Shown: piece by piece, positions 28,530 to 37,334 of the stretch
How positions within the stretch are numbered: position 1 is the stretch's first letter
Layout: every line of letters begins with the position of its first letter
Assembly: GCA_903877135.1 (NCBI GenBank)
Contig: CAIRCN010000051.1
Location: 1-60,014 of the forward strand
Direction: 5' to 3'
DNA: 60,014 bases
DNA from: an uncultured Opitutia bacterium
GTDB taxonomy: Bacteria; Verrucomicrobiota; Verrucomicrobiia; Opitutales; Opitutaceae
Notes under the pieces: model-generated
The model's input: the letters and a program-made list of their open reading frames with translations, nothing else
Told to the model about the DNA's origin: nothing
Database searches by the model: none
Translations under genes and position numbers: made by a program

Positions 28530-29105
28530 ATGCAAACATTCGGAAAATTTATCCTCCTCGCCTGTGCCCTGCTGGTCTTTTCCCGCGCGGCGTCCACCGC
28601 CTCCGGCGCCGATTCCAAATACAAGGTCCTCAACAAGGACGGTTCCGGCAACATCATCTTTGCGAGCACGAACATCGTGAAAGGCGAAGAGGACAAGGCC
28701 GAGCTCAAGACCTCCTTCCAGGAAGGGGAGACCATTTATGCCCGCGCGTATTTCTCCGCCCCGATGGTCAAGCTCAGCGGCGAGGAGGAGGGCTTCATGG
28801 ACCTGTGGATCGACGGCAAGCACGCGAAACGGCTGAGTTTCACCAATGACGATATCGCCCCCGGCAAGGACCAGACGCTGATCTACGTTTACAAGACCAC
28901 CGACTATGCGCCGGATTTCAGCGACAGCCTCTTCAGCGACCTCGACGCCGGCGCCCACAAGCTGCGGCTCATCGTCGGCGTGACCAAGTTCGTGCGCGAG
29001 GGCGCCTCGCTCCGGGATCAGGGGGACAAGATCGCCATCGTGAAGGACGACGTGCACAAGGCGGTCTATCTGTCGGACTCCACCTTTACCTTCCTGAAGA
29101 AATGA
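28530..29105 (+). CDS. Secreted protein of unknown function
   Basis: A 191-residue protein. The start at 28530 gives a normal signal peptide, MQTFGKFILLACALLVFSRA, cleaved around residues 22-26; the open frame begins 13 codons earlier without benefit. The mature part is rich in charged residues and beta-strand pattern (SGNIIFASTNIVKGEEDKAE, FMDLWIDGKHAKRLSF), and I cannot name its family. Its stop overlaps the start of the next gene by 4 bases (ATGA), so the two are likely made together in the envelope or outside the cell. Confidence 0.8.
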   Translation: MQTFGKFILLACALLVFSRAASTASGADSKYKVLNKDGSGNIIFASTNIVKGEEDKAELKTSFQEGETIYARAYFSAPMVKLSGEEEGFMDLWIDGKHAKRLSFTNDDIAPGKDQTLIYVYKTTDYAPDFSDSLFSDLDAGAHKLRLIVGVTKFVREGASLRDQGDKIAIVKDDVHKAVYLSDSTFTFLKK

Positions 29106-29650
29106 TGGTCGCCCTGACTCCGCTGCGCCACGGTCTGGCGGCGCTGGCGCTCATTTCGGGCGCCACGGCTTTTTCCGCCAGCTCTTCCGCGCCCCGCCCC
29201 CCGGCTTCGGACCGGCCCGCCCAGCTCCTGCCGGCGGCCCCCGCCCGCACGCTGACCGGCAGCTTCTCGATGGAAATCGACGGCGTCAACGTGGCGGGAG
29301 TTCACACCATCGAGATCAAGTCGCTGGGGAACCTGCCCACCGACGGCCCCACGCTGGCCGCCGTGCGGGATTGCCAGAGCCACTCGCGCAGCGAGCTGAA
29401 CCGCATCGTGATCGTCAAGGATTGGAGCAATACCCTCGAGTGGTATACTTGGCGGAGGAAAACCATCGACGGGATTCTGGACGAAAGATCCGTCAGTGTC
29501 ATTTTTCATGATCAGAAAGGGGCGGAGACGGGCCGGCAGAATTTTTACCGGTGTGTCCCGGTGAAACACACGCTCCCGTCGTTCAACGCCAAGAATTCGG
29601 GCCATGCGACCGAGACGATCGAGCTGGTAGGCGCGGTCAGTTCCACCTAA
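29102..29650 (+). CDS. Exported protein with a tail-tube (gp19/Hcp)-like domain
   Basis: A 182-residue protein with an N-terminal signal-like segment (MMVALTPLRHGLAALALISG, then Ala/Ser) and a Pro-rich spacer to about residue 50. The remainder follows the T4 gp19 tail-tube pattern: SFSMEIDGVNVAGVHTIEI near the start, IVIVKDWSNTLEWYTWRR in the middle, SVSVIFHDQKGAETGRQNFY, and a closing ATETIELVG strand. Classical gp19/Hcp proteins are cytoplasmic, so an export signal is odd. It is translationally coupled to the secreted protein upstream. Domain assignment is by pattern only; the role is unknown. Confidence 0.65.
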   Translation: MMVALTPLRHGLAALALISGATAFSASSSAPRPPASDRPAQLLPAAPARTLTGSFSMEIDGVNVAGVHTIEIKSLGNLPTDGPTLAAVRDCQSHSRSELNRIVIVKDWSNTLEWYTWRRKTIDGILDERSVSVIFHDQKGAETGRQNFYRCVPVKHTLPSFNAKNSGHATETIELVGAVSST

Positions 29651-29858
29651 AGCGGCGGCCTGAAAGCGGTCGGGCTGGCGCCGTTGCCGCGCATGCCCCG
29701 CTCGACCGCACGCCACTGGGATAAGCCACCGCGAGAAACGCCTTGGGAGAGGCGGCTTTCGCTTGAAAATCCAAGCAGTCGAGGGCTGAACTTTTCGGCT
29801 TCCGCGCCGGGTGGTGTGGGAATCGGTAGCCAAATCTCACCGGCTACCTGATTGGGCA

Positions 29859-30344
29859 TTACATTCGACGAGTTTCCGCAATCCTCCTGGAAGCAAAGTC
29901 GACCACCTCATCAGTGTTGAGACCGAGGCGTGTGGCATTCACATGGAAATCGCCGCAACCTGCGGTGCACAAAACCTCCGATAGCTTTCGCTCGACTGCA
30001 TTGAGTCGTCTCCGATACGAATCCTGATCCCGGAGCAAAAAACAAATGAGCTCTCGATTGCCTTCGCGCCGAGCAAAAACATCTTTCATGTCCGCCCACC
30101 GCACAGTGCCAATATCTCGCTGCAAATCGAGAATTCCGTCGTGATCGATGATCAACTGGACGCGTCCTCGAGCAAGGAAACCAGCAGATGCTGACGCCCA
30201 CACGAAGAAGACAACCAGCGCGACCCAAGCTATCAATGAATCGCGCTTCCCTAGGATGAGAATGCAAACGAACACGATCACCAGAGATCCGATTAGTGGA
30301 ATACCGTAGCGCCAGAATGAATAGCGAACAACTATCGGTTGCAT
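29859..30344 (-). CDS. Small membrane protein of unknown function
   Basis: 161 residues with two predicted TM helices, about 12-31 (YGIPLIGSLVIVFVCILILG) and 37-57 (LIAWVALVVFFVWASASAGF). A cytoplasmic PH-like domain follows (GRVQLIIDHDGILDLQRDIGTVRWADMKDVFARREG). This layout resembles the STM3941-type family of small bacterial membrane proteins, but the resemblance is general. Base composition is lower in GC than its neighbours. It is a single gene with no operon partner; 208 bases before it and 213 after it hold no recognised feature. Confidence 0.65.
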   Translation of the reverse strand: MQPIVVRYSFWRYGIPLIGSLVIVFVCILILGKRDSLIAWVALVVFFVWASASAGFLARGRVQLIIDHDGILDLQRDIGTVRWADMKDVFARREGNRELICFLLRDQDSYRRRLNAVERKLSEVLCTAGCGDFHVNATRLGLNTDEVVDFASRRIAETRRM

Positions 30345-30557
30345 TCGTCTTTTGCCAAAAAGTTATTCGGCCTCAGTCGATTGCCTTACCACGCGGGAGT
30401 TCATGGGCGCCTGTCAGGCTTGCAACGTGCGTCGGGGCAAGGCTCTGGTTCCAGAGGCAAGTTTTCTGACGGTGTCGATTCGTCTGTGGAAAGCCCTACC
30501 CGGCGCCGACATGTCGCCAGCCCCGGGGGGGCCGACGACGCCGAACATTTTCATGGT

Positions 30558-33263
30558 TCACGCCGCAGGCGCGGGTTTCCAGCGGGCGGTGAATTTGTAA
30601 CGGCCGGGGGCGAGGGTGCAGGTGATGGCGTGGTCGGCGCGCTTCACGGCGCTCACGCCGCTCGTGCGGGCGAGGGAGGTCTTGCCTTCGGTGACGACGG
30701 CGTCGGCGGGGACGGGGAAGCGCGCGGTTGCGGTCGTGTTGGGCGGGACGGTGACTTCCCAATCGAACCGGCCGGCGGCGAGTTTCCACGCGCTGACGAT
30801 CTCGCCGTGAAGCGAGGCGAGGGTGCCGCGCGCCGAGGTGAGTTCGCCGCCGGGCTGCGGAGCGAGGCGGATGTGCTTGTAGGCGGGCTGTGCGGGGTCG
30901 AGGTCGATGCCGGCGACGACGGCGTAGAGCCACGAGCCGATCGCGCCGTAGGCATAGTGGTTGAAGGAATTCATGCCCTTGTCCTGGAAACCGTTTTCCT
31001 TGGTCCAGCCGTCCCAGCGTTCCCAGATGGTGGTGGCGCCCTGCGTGACGGCGTAGAGCCACGAGGGCCAGGCTTTCTGGTGGAGGAGCTTGTAGGCGAT
31101 GTCGGTGCGGCCGAAGCGCGAGAGCACGAGTGGCAGGTAGGAGGCGCCGACGAAGCCGGTGGTGAGCTTGTGGCCGCGCGCCTCGATGTCGCGCACGAGT
31201 TCGTGGAGGAGCTTCGGGCGCAGGGCCTCGGGTGCGAGGTTGAACTGGAGCGTGAGCACGTAGCTCGTCTGCGTGAGGCCGGTGGCGAGGCCGTCGTCGG
31301 TGAGGAAACGTTTCTGGTAGGCGCGGCGCACGCGTTCGAGGAGCTGCTCGTAGCGGACGGCGTCCTTCTCGCGGCCGAGCACGCGGGCCATTTTCGCGAC
31401 GAGGCTGGTGCTGTAGGCGAACAGGGAGGTGCCGATGAGGTCCTTCGGGGTGTTGCCAAAGACGTTGCCGCTGCCGTCGAGGGCGAGCCAGTCGCCGTAG
31501 CCGTGCCAGACCTTGGTGTCGGGGTGCGAGCGGATGAGGTCTTTGGCCTTCACCTCCATGTAAGCGATGAAGCGCTGGAGCGACTGGAAGTGGCGGGCGA
31601 GCAGGGCGCGGTCACCGTAGCAGAGATACATCGTCCAGGGGCAGATGACGGCGGCGTCGGCCCAGGCGGGGCCGCCGTCGTCGCCCACGCCGTCGATGTG
31701 CGGGGCGACGGAGGGCATCTGGCCCTCCTTGCCTTGGGCGTCGGCGATGTCGCGCTGCCATTTGTTGAAGAAGGCGGCGACGTCGCGGTTCCAAGCGGCG
31801 GTGCGGCAGAAGACCTGGGCGTCGCCCATCCAGCCGAGGCGCTCGTTGCGCTGGGGGCAGTCGGTGGGGACTTCGAGGAAGTTGCCGCGCTGACCCCAAT
31901 CGATGTTGCTCTGGAGCTGGTTCACGAGCGGGTCGGAGCAGGAGAACGTGCCGGTGCGGGGCGTGTCGCTGTGGAGGACGATGCCGGTGATGGCGTCGGG
32001 CAGCGGCTGGTCCTCGTGGCCGAAGAGCTCGACGTAGCGGAAGCCGTGGAAGGTGAAGCGCGACTCCCAGGTCTCGCCGGCCGGGTCGCCGCGCAGGATG
32101 TAGAAATCGGTCTGGCGGGCCTGGCGCAGGTTGTCGGTGTAGAACGAGCCGTCCTTGGGGTTGAGCATCTCGGCAAAGCGCAGGCGGAGTATTTTTCCGG
32201 CGGGGCCTTTCACGTGGACGCGGACGCGGCCGACGAGGTTCTGGCCGAGGTCGAAGAGCCACGCTGGGGCGGGCCACGAGTCTACCTTGACGGGTGCGGC
32301 GACGGGTTTGAGTTCCTGCGCCGCGCGCACCGGCAGGCCGAGCGGAGGAGAAAGTTCGATGCCGGGATCGGGCGCCACGGTGACGGCCGGCCACGCGCGG
32401 TCGTCGAATTCGGCGGTGGCCCAGCCGGGCAGCTCGCGGCGGGCGTCGTGCGTCTCGCCCATGATGAGGTCGTTTTCGACGACGGGGCCGAAGGCGGTCT
32501 TCCACGCGCCGTCGGTGGCGACGGTTTGGGTGGAGCCGTCGGAATAATGCAGCACGAGCTGCGCGCGGAGCAGGGGGCGCTCGCCATAGTAGCCGCGAGT
32601 GCGCCAGCCGAGGTGGCCGCAATACCAGCCGTCGCCGAGGAGGGCGCCGGCGGCATTGGCACCGGGGCGGAGGAGCGCGGTGACGTCGTAGGTTTGGTAT
32701 TGGACGCGCTGCTTGTATTCCGTCCAGCCGGGCGTGAACACGTCCTTGCCGACGCGCGCGCCGTTGAGATGAAACTCGTAGAGGCCGAGGGCTGTGACGT
32801 AGAGGCGGGCGCGGGCGAGGCGGGGCTCGACGTTGAAAATGGTGCGCAGCAACGGGCTGGGGATGGCCGTCTCGGGCCCGCCGGCGAGCGCGGCGCCGAT
32901 CCACGCGGCCCGCCAGTCGGCGGCGGCGAGCAGACCCATTTCCCAGAACGCGGCGGTGCTGGTGGCGGCGCGGTTGCGCTCGTCCCAGATCGCGACCGTC
33001 CACCAGGCGCGCTGGCCGGAGGCGAGCGGCGGGCCGGCGTAGGCGAGGTTGTTGGTGGCGTCGGAGCGGACGCGGCCGCTGTCCCAGAGGTCGGCGGGGC
33101 CGTGCTGCGCGGACGCGACGCGGATTTGATAAGCGGTCTGCCGCGCGCCGCGGTGGCCATCAGAGGCAAGACGCCAGCTGAGGCGCGGGGCCTGATCATG
33201 CTGGCCGAGCGGGTTTTTGAGGAAATTGCAGCGCAGTTCGGTGGGGCGGGTCGTGGAGGGCAT
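30558..33263 (-). CDS. Alpha-L-rhamnosidase (GH78)
   Basis: Hydrolyses terminal alpha-L-rhamnose from plant glycans or polysaccharides. The 901-residue protein has the family order. An N-terminal Ig-like domain starts TELRCNFLKNPLGQ and RLSWRLAS. A rhamnosidase N-domain follows (ALGLYEFHLNGARVGKDVFTPGWTEY). The (alpha/alpha)6 catalytic barrel includes the acidic motif VPTDCPQRNERLGWMGDAQ and the later EVKAKDLIRSHP...WHGYGDWLALDG, TTIWERWDGWT and FNHYAYGAIGSWLY. A beta C-domain ends it. No signal peptide is evident from the chosen start at 33263; the frame continues 32 codons upstream. It may act on imported rhamnosides. The gene is divergent from the guanylyltransferase gene. Confidence 0.94.
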   Translation of the reverse strand: MPSTTRPTELRCNFLKNPLGQHDQAPRLSWRLASDGHRGARQTAYQIRVASAQHGPADLWDSGRVRSDATNNLAYAGPPLASGQRAWWTVAIWDERNRAATSTAAFWEMGLLAAADWRAAWIGAALAGGPETAIPSPLLRTIFNVEPRLARARLYVTALGLYEFHLNGARVGKDVFTPGWTEYKQRVQYQTYDVTALLRPGANAAGALLGDGWYCGHLGWRTRGYYGERPLLRAQLVLHYSDGSTQTVATDGAWKTAFGPVVENDLIMGETHDARRELPGWATAEFDDRAWPAVTVAPDPGIELSPPLGLPVRAAQELKPVAAPVKVDSWPAPAWLFDLGQNLVGRVRVHVKGPAGKILRLRFAEMLNPKDGSFYTDNLRQARQTDFYILRGDPAGETWESRFTFHGFRYVELFGHEDQPLPDAITGIVLHSDTPRTGTFSCSDPLVNQLQSNIDWGQRGNFLEVPTDCPQRNERLGWMGDAQVFCRTAAWNRDVAAFFNKWQRDIADAQGKEGQMPSVAPHIDGVGDDGGPAWADAAVICPWTMYLCYGDRALLARHFQSLQRFIAYMEVKAKDLIRSHPDTKVWHGYGDWLALDGSGNVFGNTPKDLIGTSLFAYSTSLVAKMARVLGREKDAVRYEQLLERVRRAYQKRFLTDDGLATGLTQTSYVLTLQFNLAPEALRPKLLHELVRDIEARGHKLTTGFVGASYLPLVLSRFGRTDIAYKLLHQKAWPSWLYAVTQGATTIWERWDGWTKENGFQDKGMNSFNHYAYGAIGSWLYAVVAGIDLDPAQPAYKHIRLAPQPGGELTSARGTLASLHGEIVSAWKLAAGRFDWEVTVPPNTTATARFPVPADAVVTEGKTSLARTSGVSAVKRADHAITCTLAPGRYKFTARWKPAPAA

Positions 33264-33367
33264 GGGAGAAGTGCGGCCAACAAAGCGGAATCGCCCCGGC
33301 AAAACAAGGGCGGGGTGGTTGAATGTTCGGGCTTGGCGTCGGCGCGGCGGGCGCAACACACTGGGTC

Positions 33368-34429
33368 ATGAGTTTGCAGGAAAATCCCCACGCCTACGTT
33401 TGCATCATGGCCGGCGGCAGCGGCGAGCGCTTTTGGCCGATGAGCCGCCAGCGCACGCCGAAGCACCTGCTGAAACTGTTTTCCGAGCGCACGCTGGTCG
33501 AGGACACGGTGCGGCGGCTCGATGGCGTGGTGCCGCGGGCGAACATCTTTGTGCTGACCAACGAGGTGCAGCTCGCCGGAACGCGGGCCGTGCTGGCGGG
33601 CGTGCTGGCCGAGGCGAATATCATCGCCGAGCCGGCGAAGCGCGATAGCGCGCCGGCCGCCGCGCTGGCGACCGCGCTGGTGCGGGTGCGCCGGCGTGGG
33701 GCCGTGATGGCACTGTTGCCGGTCGACACATTGATCAAGGACCATGCGACGTTCGCCACGCAGCTCGCCGGGGCCCTGGCGCATGCCAAGGACTCGGCGA
33801 CACTGCTGACGTTTGCTATCAAGCCGAGCCACGCTGCGACTGGTTTTGGCTATCTCGAAATGGGCGCGGAGACCGGTGACGGTTTCCGGCGCGTGAACCG
33901 TTTTGTGGAAAAGCCTGATGCCGCCACCGCGGCGCGCTATGTGGCGAGCGGCAACTACGCGTGGAACGCCGGCATGTTCATCTGGAACACAGAGGCGTTT
34001 CTGGCCGAAGCGGACCGGCACGCGCCGGAGCTGGCGGCGTTTATCCGCGACTTTCCGGCCGGCGATCCGGCGGCATATCTCGCAGCGCGTTTCCCGACTC
34101 TGCCGAAAATCTCGGTCGACTATGCGATCATGGAAAAAGCCGCCGCGGTCGAGACCAGCATCGCTGACTACGACTGGGACGATGTCGGGCTGTGGACGGC
34201 GCTGCCCACCCACCTGCCCTCCGACACGGCGGGGAACACCGTGCGCGGCGCGGTGGTGGCGGTGAACGCGGCGAACAACATCGCGATCAGCAACGGCCGC
34301 ATGATCGCGCTGGTCGGGGTGAAGGACCTCGTCGTGGTCGAGACGGCGGACGGCGTGCTCGTCTGCCACCGCGACGCGGTGCAGGACATCAAGAAGCTGA
34401 TGCCGCTGTTACCGAAAGAACTGCTGTAG
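33368..34429 (+). CDS. manC: Mannose-1-phosphate guanylyltransferase
   Basis: Makes GDP-mannose for surface glycans. The 353-residue protein has the nucleotidyltransferase signature AGGSGERFWPMSRQRTPKHLL, the VLTNE and IIAEPAKRDSAPAAALA blocks, a VDTLIKDH variant of the usual LPADH motif, GFGYLE, FVEKPD, YAWNAGMFIW, and a C-terminal WDDVGLW followed by a left-handed-helix-like tail. It lacks the isomerase domain of long bifunctional ManC/AlgA, so it is the short monofunctional type. The start at 33368 (MSLQENPHAY) is chosen because the family begins there; 15 upstream codons look noncoding. Confidence 0.92.
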   Translation: MSLQENPHAYVCIMAGGSGERFWPMSRQRTPKHLLKLFSERTLVEDTVRRLDGVVPRANIFVLTNEVQLAGTRAVLAGVLAEANIIAEPAKRDSAPAAALATALVRVRRRGAVMALLPVDTLIKDHATFATQLAGALAHAKDSATLLTFAIKPSHAATGFGYLEMGAETGDGFRRVNRFVEKPDAATAARYVASGNYAWNAGMFIWNTEAFLAEADRHAPELAAFIRDFPAGDPAAYLAARFPTLPKISVDYAIMEKAAAVETSIADYDWDDVGLWTALPTHLPSDTAGNTVRGAVVAVNAANNIAISNGRMIALVGVKDLVVVETADGVLVCHRDAVQDIKKLMPLLPKELL

Positions 34430-34438
34430 AAGGGAGCC

Positions 34439-34510
34439 GTAGCTGCGTTTGAGGCCAGGAGGCCGAAAACGTGGCATGGCCACGCTGTCGCTCAGCTCCA
34501 ACGCGGCTAC
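34439..34510. repeat. Imperfect palindrome between convergent genes
   Basis: GTAGCTGCGTTTGAG at 34439 pairs with CTCCAACGCGGCTAC ending at 34510 (13 of 15). Inside it sits a second perfect dyad, CGTGGC-ATG-GCCACG. It occupies almost the whole gap between two convergent stop codons. It may serve as a bidirectional terminator or be a dispersed REP-like element. Confidence 0.6.
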
Positions 34511-34511
34511 T

Positions 34512-35159
34512 TTACCGTGCGGCCCAGAGCATGCCGCGGAGGGTGATTTCGAGTTGCTCGGGGTGGGCGGCGAACTCGGCGCACACGTGGCCCATCGCGG
34601 AGTAGAAGACGCGGCCCGAGCCGTGCATTTTCTTCCAGACGAAGGGCATGACGACACCGTTGGTCCACGGCGCGCTGACTGACTGGTGCGTGGTCGTGGC
34701 GAGCACCTCGTTGCGCGGATCGACGAGCATATAGTATTGCTCGCTGCGCACCTGAAAATCGGTGATGCCCGCAGTGATCGGGTCGGTGTGGTTCACGATG
34801 TGGATCGTGTAGTCCTTGAGGTTGTCGGGGTGAGCGAGGAACTGGCCGCCGGTCATCCACTGCCAGTCGATGTTGCTGCGGAAGGCGTCGCACATGCCGC
34901 CGTGAAAGCCTGCGAGACCGACGCCGGAAGAGACGGCAGCGACGACGTTCTTCGTCTGGTCGGCGGTGAGCGTGCCGCCGGTCCAGATGGGCACGATCAG
35001 CGAGAGCGACGCGAGCTTGGCGGCGTCGTTGAACGCGTCGAGCGTGGCGGAAACCTCGACGGCGAAGCCGCGTGCGGTGAGCTGGGCGGCGAAGAGGTCG
35101 GCGCATTCCTTGGGTTGGTGGCCATCCCAGCCACCCTGGACGATGAGGGCATTTTTCAT
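34512..35159 (-). CDS. ThuA-domain protein
   Basis: A 215-residue ThuA-like (type 1 glutamine amidotransferase fold) protein: ALIVQGGWDGHQPKECADLF at the N-terminus, LIVPIWTGG, GVGLAGFHGGMCDAF, WMTGGQFLAHPDN, VNHTDPITAGITDF, and VFYSAMGHVCAEF. ThuA proteins accompany sugar-utilisation oxidoreductases, but their exact reaction is poorly defined. It is the last gene of a four-gene sugar operon, 7 bases after the Gfo/Idh/MocA gene. Confidence 0.9.
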   Translation of the reverse strand: MKNALIVQGGWDGHQPKECADLFAAQLTARGFAVEVSATLDAFNDAAKLASLSLIVPIWTGGTLTADQTKNVVAAVSSGVGLAGFHGGMCDAFRSNIDWQWMTGGQFLAHPDNLKDYTIHIVNHTDPITAGITDFQVRSEQYYMLVDPRNEVLATTTHQSVSAPWTNGVVMPFVWKKMHGSGRVFYSAMGHVCAEFAAHPEQLEITLRGMLWAAR

Positions 35160-35166
35160 GGGAAAA

Positions 35167-36270
35167 TCAGGCGTCGAGTTGCGTGGGGCTCAGGCCGAGG
35201 GGGAGCGCAGCGGGGCGGGTGCAGGTGCTCTTGAGGAGGACGTGGCGATTGGTGGTGGAGGATTTTTCGAAGGACTCCATCACCTCGACGACGTGCTGGG
35301 CGAGCCGGCCGCTGGCGCGGTGCGCGCGGCGGCGGCGCAAGATCGAGTAGGCCATGTCGGCAACGCCGGCGCCACGGCCGCGTTCGGTGGTGTGCGTGTG
35401 CGGAATCTCGTCGTAGGTTTTGCCGTCCTTGCTGCGGAGGCGCACCGGTCCGCCGAAGCTGTTGGGGTCGGGGACCTCCATCGTGCCCTCCGTGCCGAAG
35501 ACGACGATGCAGGGGAGGGGGTAGGGCCACGTGTCGAAGCTGGTGACGATGGTCGCGGTGGGGCCGCTGACGAAATCCATCGTGCCGGTGATGTGAGTGG
35601 GCGTTTCGACCGGGATTTTGGTGCCGGCAAACGGCTGGCTGGTGATGAGCCGCTTGGAGAAGGCGGACTGCGTGGAGCCGCCGACGCGCCGGACGGGACC
35701 GAGGAGGTTGACGAGCGCGGTGACGTAGTAGGGGCCCATGTCGAACATCGGGCCGCCGCCTTTTTCGTAGTAGAACTGCGGGCTCGGGTGCCAGCTCTCG
35801 TGGCCGCGGCACATCATGAACGCGAGCGCGGCGATGGGTTGGCCGATGGCGCCACGGTCGAGGGCGTTGCGGGCGGTCTGCTGGCCGCCGCCGAGGAAGG
35901 TGTCGGGCGCGCAGCCGACGAGGAGTTTTTTGCGCTGGGCGAGGGCGAGGACGGCGCGGCCCTCGCGGGAGTTGAGGGCGAAGGGTTTTTCGCTATAGGC
36001 GTGCTTGCCGGCCTTGAGGGCGGCGAGGTTCACCGCGGCGTGGGCCTTCGGCACGGTGAGGTTGAGGACGAGTTCGACCTCTGGGTCGTGCAGCAACTCG
36101 TCCACCGAGCAGGCGCGGATGCCGTGCTCCGCGGCGCGGGTCTGAGCGCGGGCGGGATCGAGATCGGCACAGGCGACGATCTTGATGATTTCGGAGTTTT
36201 TGCTGCCGGCAAAGTAGGCGTGGCTGATATTGCCGCAGCCGATGAGGCCGACGTTGATGATGCGGGACAT
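35167..36270 (-). CDS. Gfo/Idh/MocA-family oxidoreductase
   Basis: A 367-residue NAD(P)-dependent sugar dehydrogenase type. The Rossmann start is INVGLIGCGNISHAYF, followed by the CADLDP strand, the KHAYSEKPFALN segment with the family EKP motif, a GCAPDTFLGGGQQTARNALD region characteristic of substrate binding, and a C-terminal beta-sheet domain (GGGPMFDMGPYYVTALVNLLGP). The start at 36270 gives a proper N-terminal beta strand; 15 upstream codons are excluded. Placed between a sugar ABC permease and ThuA, it probably oxidises the imported sugar. The substrate is not determinable. Confidence 0.92.
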   Translation of the reverse strand: MSRIINVGLIGCGNISHAYFAGSKNSEIIKIVACADLDPARAQTRAAEHGIRACSVDELLHDPEVELVLNLTVPKAHAAVNLAALKAGKHAYSEKPFALNSREGRAVLALAQRKKLLVGCAPDTFLGGGQQTARNALDRGAIGQPIAALAFMMCRGHESWHPSPQFYYEKGGGPMFDMGPYYVTALVNLLGPVRRVGGSTQSAFSKRLITSQPFAGTKIPVETPTHITGTMDFVSGPTATIVTSFDTWPYPLPCIVVFGTEGTMEVPDPNSFGGPVRLRSKDGKTYDEIPHTHTTERGRGAGVADMAYSILRRRRAHRASGRLAQHVVEVMESFEKSSTTNRHVLLKSTCTRPAALPLGLSPTQLDA

Positions 36271-36363
36271 TTTTGTGGGAAAACTACGCGTGAACCGGAC
36301 GCGCGGACGGGTCAAGCGAGGCGTGGCGCGCGGCGTGAATAATAGCGGCGCTTCGCGTGGCGT

Positions 36364-37326
36364 TTAGCTGGCGGCGCGGCCCTGGCGGAGGCGGTCGAGG
36401 AAGACGGCGACGATGATGACGAGGCCGATGATGATTTCCTGAAAATAGGTGGGCCAGCCCATCTGCTGCGAGCCGTTGCGGAGGACGGACATGATGAGCG
36501 CGCCGATCATCGAGCCGAGGATGCTGCCGGCGCCGCCCGAGAGGCTCGCGCCGCCGATGATGACGGCGGCGATGATGTCGAGTTCGAGGCCGATGGCGAC
36601 GGTTGGGTCGCCCTGGCGGAGGCGCGAGAGCTGGAAGAGGCCGGCGAGGCCGAAGAAACAGCCGGCGAGCGCGTAGGTGGCGATCTTGATGCGGGCGGTG
36701 GGGACGCCGCAGAGGCGCGCGGCGGACTCGTTGGAGCCGAGGGCGAAGATGTAGCGGCCGAAAACGGTCTGCCGCAGCATGACGGCGGTGAGCGCCGCGA
36801 GGGCGAGGGCGATCCAGACACCGGTGGGCAGCGTGCGGTCGAAGGCGTTGGCGGTGGTCATCCAACCGTTGATGGCCGAGGTGTCGTAGTTGACGGTCTG
36901 GTTGTCGGCGAGCCACTTGGCGCCGCCGCGGGCGACACCGAGGGAGCCAAGGGTGATGATGAAGGGCGTGAGGCGCAGGCCGGCGATGGCGGCGCCGTTG
37001 AGGAGGCCGATGAGGCCGCCCGAGGCGACGACCGTGGCGAGGACGGCGGCGGTGGCCCAGCCGCGCTGGATCAGCAGCGCACCGACGACGCTCGTGAGGG
37101 CGATGGTGGAGCCGACGGAGAGGTCGATGCCGCCGCTGACGATGATGAGTGTCATGCCGAGCGCGCCGATGGCGACGATCACGGTCTGTGTGAAGATGAT
37201 TTTGAAATTGTGGAAGGTGAGGAAGAACTCACGCGTCTCGGCGGGGAGCGAAAAGAGCACGATGACGACGGCGAGGCCGAGGAAGGGGCCGGCCTGGGCG
37301 ATGAGTTTTTTCACGACGGGGTGCAT
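36364..37326 (-). CDS. Sugar ABC transporter permease (RbsC-type)
   Basis: A 320-residue inner-membrane permease of the ribose/xylose class with roughly ten hydrophobic helices. Signatures: MTLIIVSGGIDLSVGS, TPFIITLGSLGVARG, LGSNESAARLCGVPTARIK, and EIIIGLVIIVAVFLDRLR at the end. The start at 37326 (MHPVVKKLIAQAGP) lies 8 bases after the ATPase gene stop. It pairs with the double-ABC ATPase upstream. No periplasmic binding-protein gene is present in the operon or elsewhere in the window. Confidence 0.93.
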   Translation of the reverse strand: MHPVVKKLIAQAGPFLGLAVVIVLFSLPAETREFFLTFHNFKIIFTQTVIVAIGALGMTLIIVSGGIDLSVGSTIALTSVVGALLIQRGWATAAVLATVVASGGLIGLLNGAAIAGLRLTPFIITLGSLGVARGGAKWLADNQTVNYDTSAINGWMTTANAFDRTLPTGVWIALALAALTAVMLRQTVFGRYIFALGSNESAARLCGVPTARIKIATYALAGCFFGLAGLFQLSRLRQGDPTVAIGLELDIIAAVIIGGASLSGGAGSILGSMIGALIMSVLRNGSQQMGWPTYFQEIIIGLVIIVAVFLDRLRQGRAAS

Positions 37327-37334
37327 GGAAAGTT

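Noticed and set aside
29647-29859. A 70-codon minus-strand frame between the tail-tube-like gene and the small membrane protein gene
   Set aside because: Low complexity, no family pattern, no ribosome site, and it overlaps another frame of equal quality.
30339-33371. A 1,010-codon open frame on the plus strand over the rhamnosidase gene
   Set aside because: It is antisense to a clear GH78 enzyme; the Gly/Val/Glu/Asp-rich composition is the usual shadow of GC-rich third positions, and no family pattern is present.
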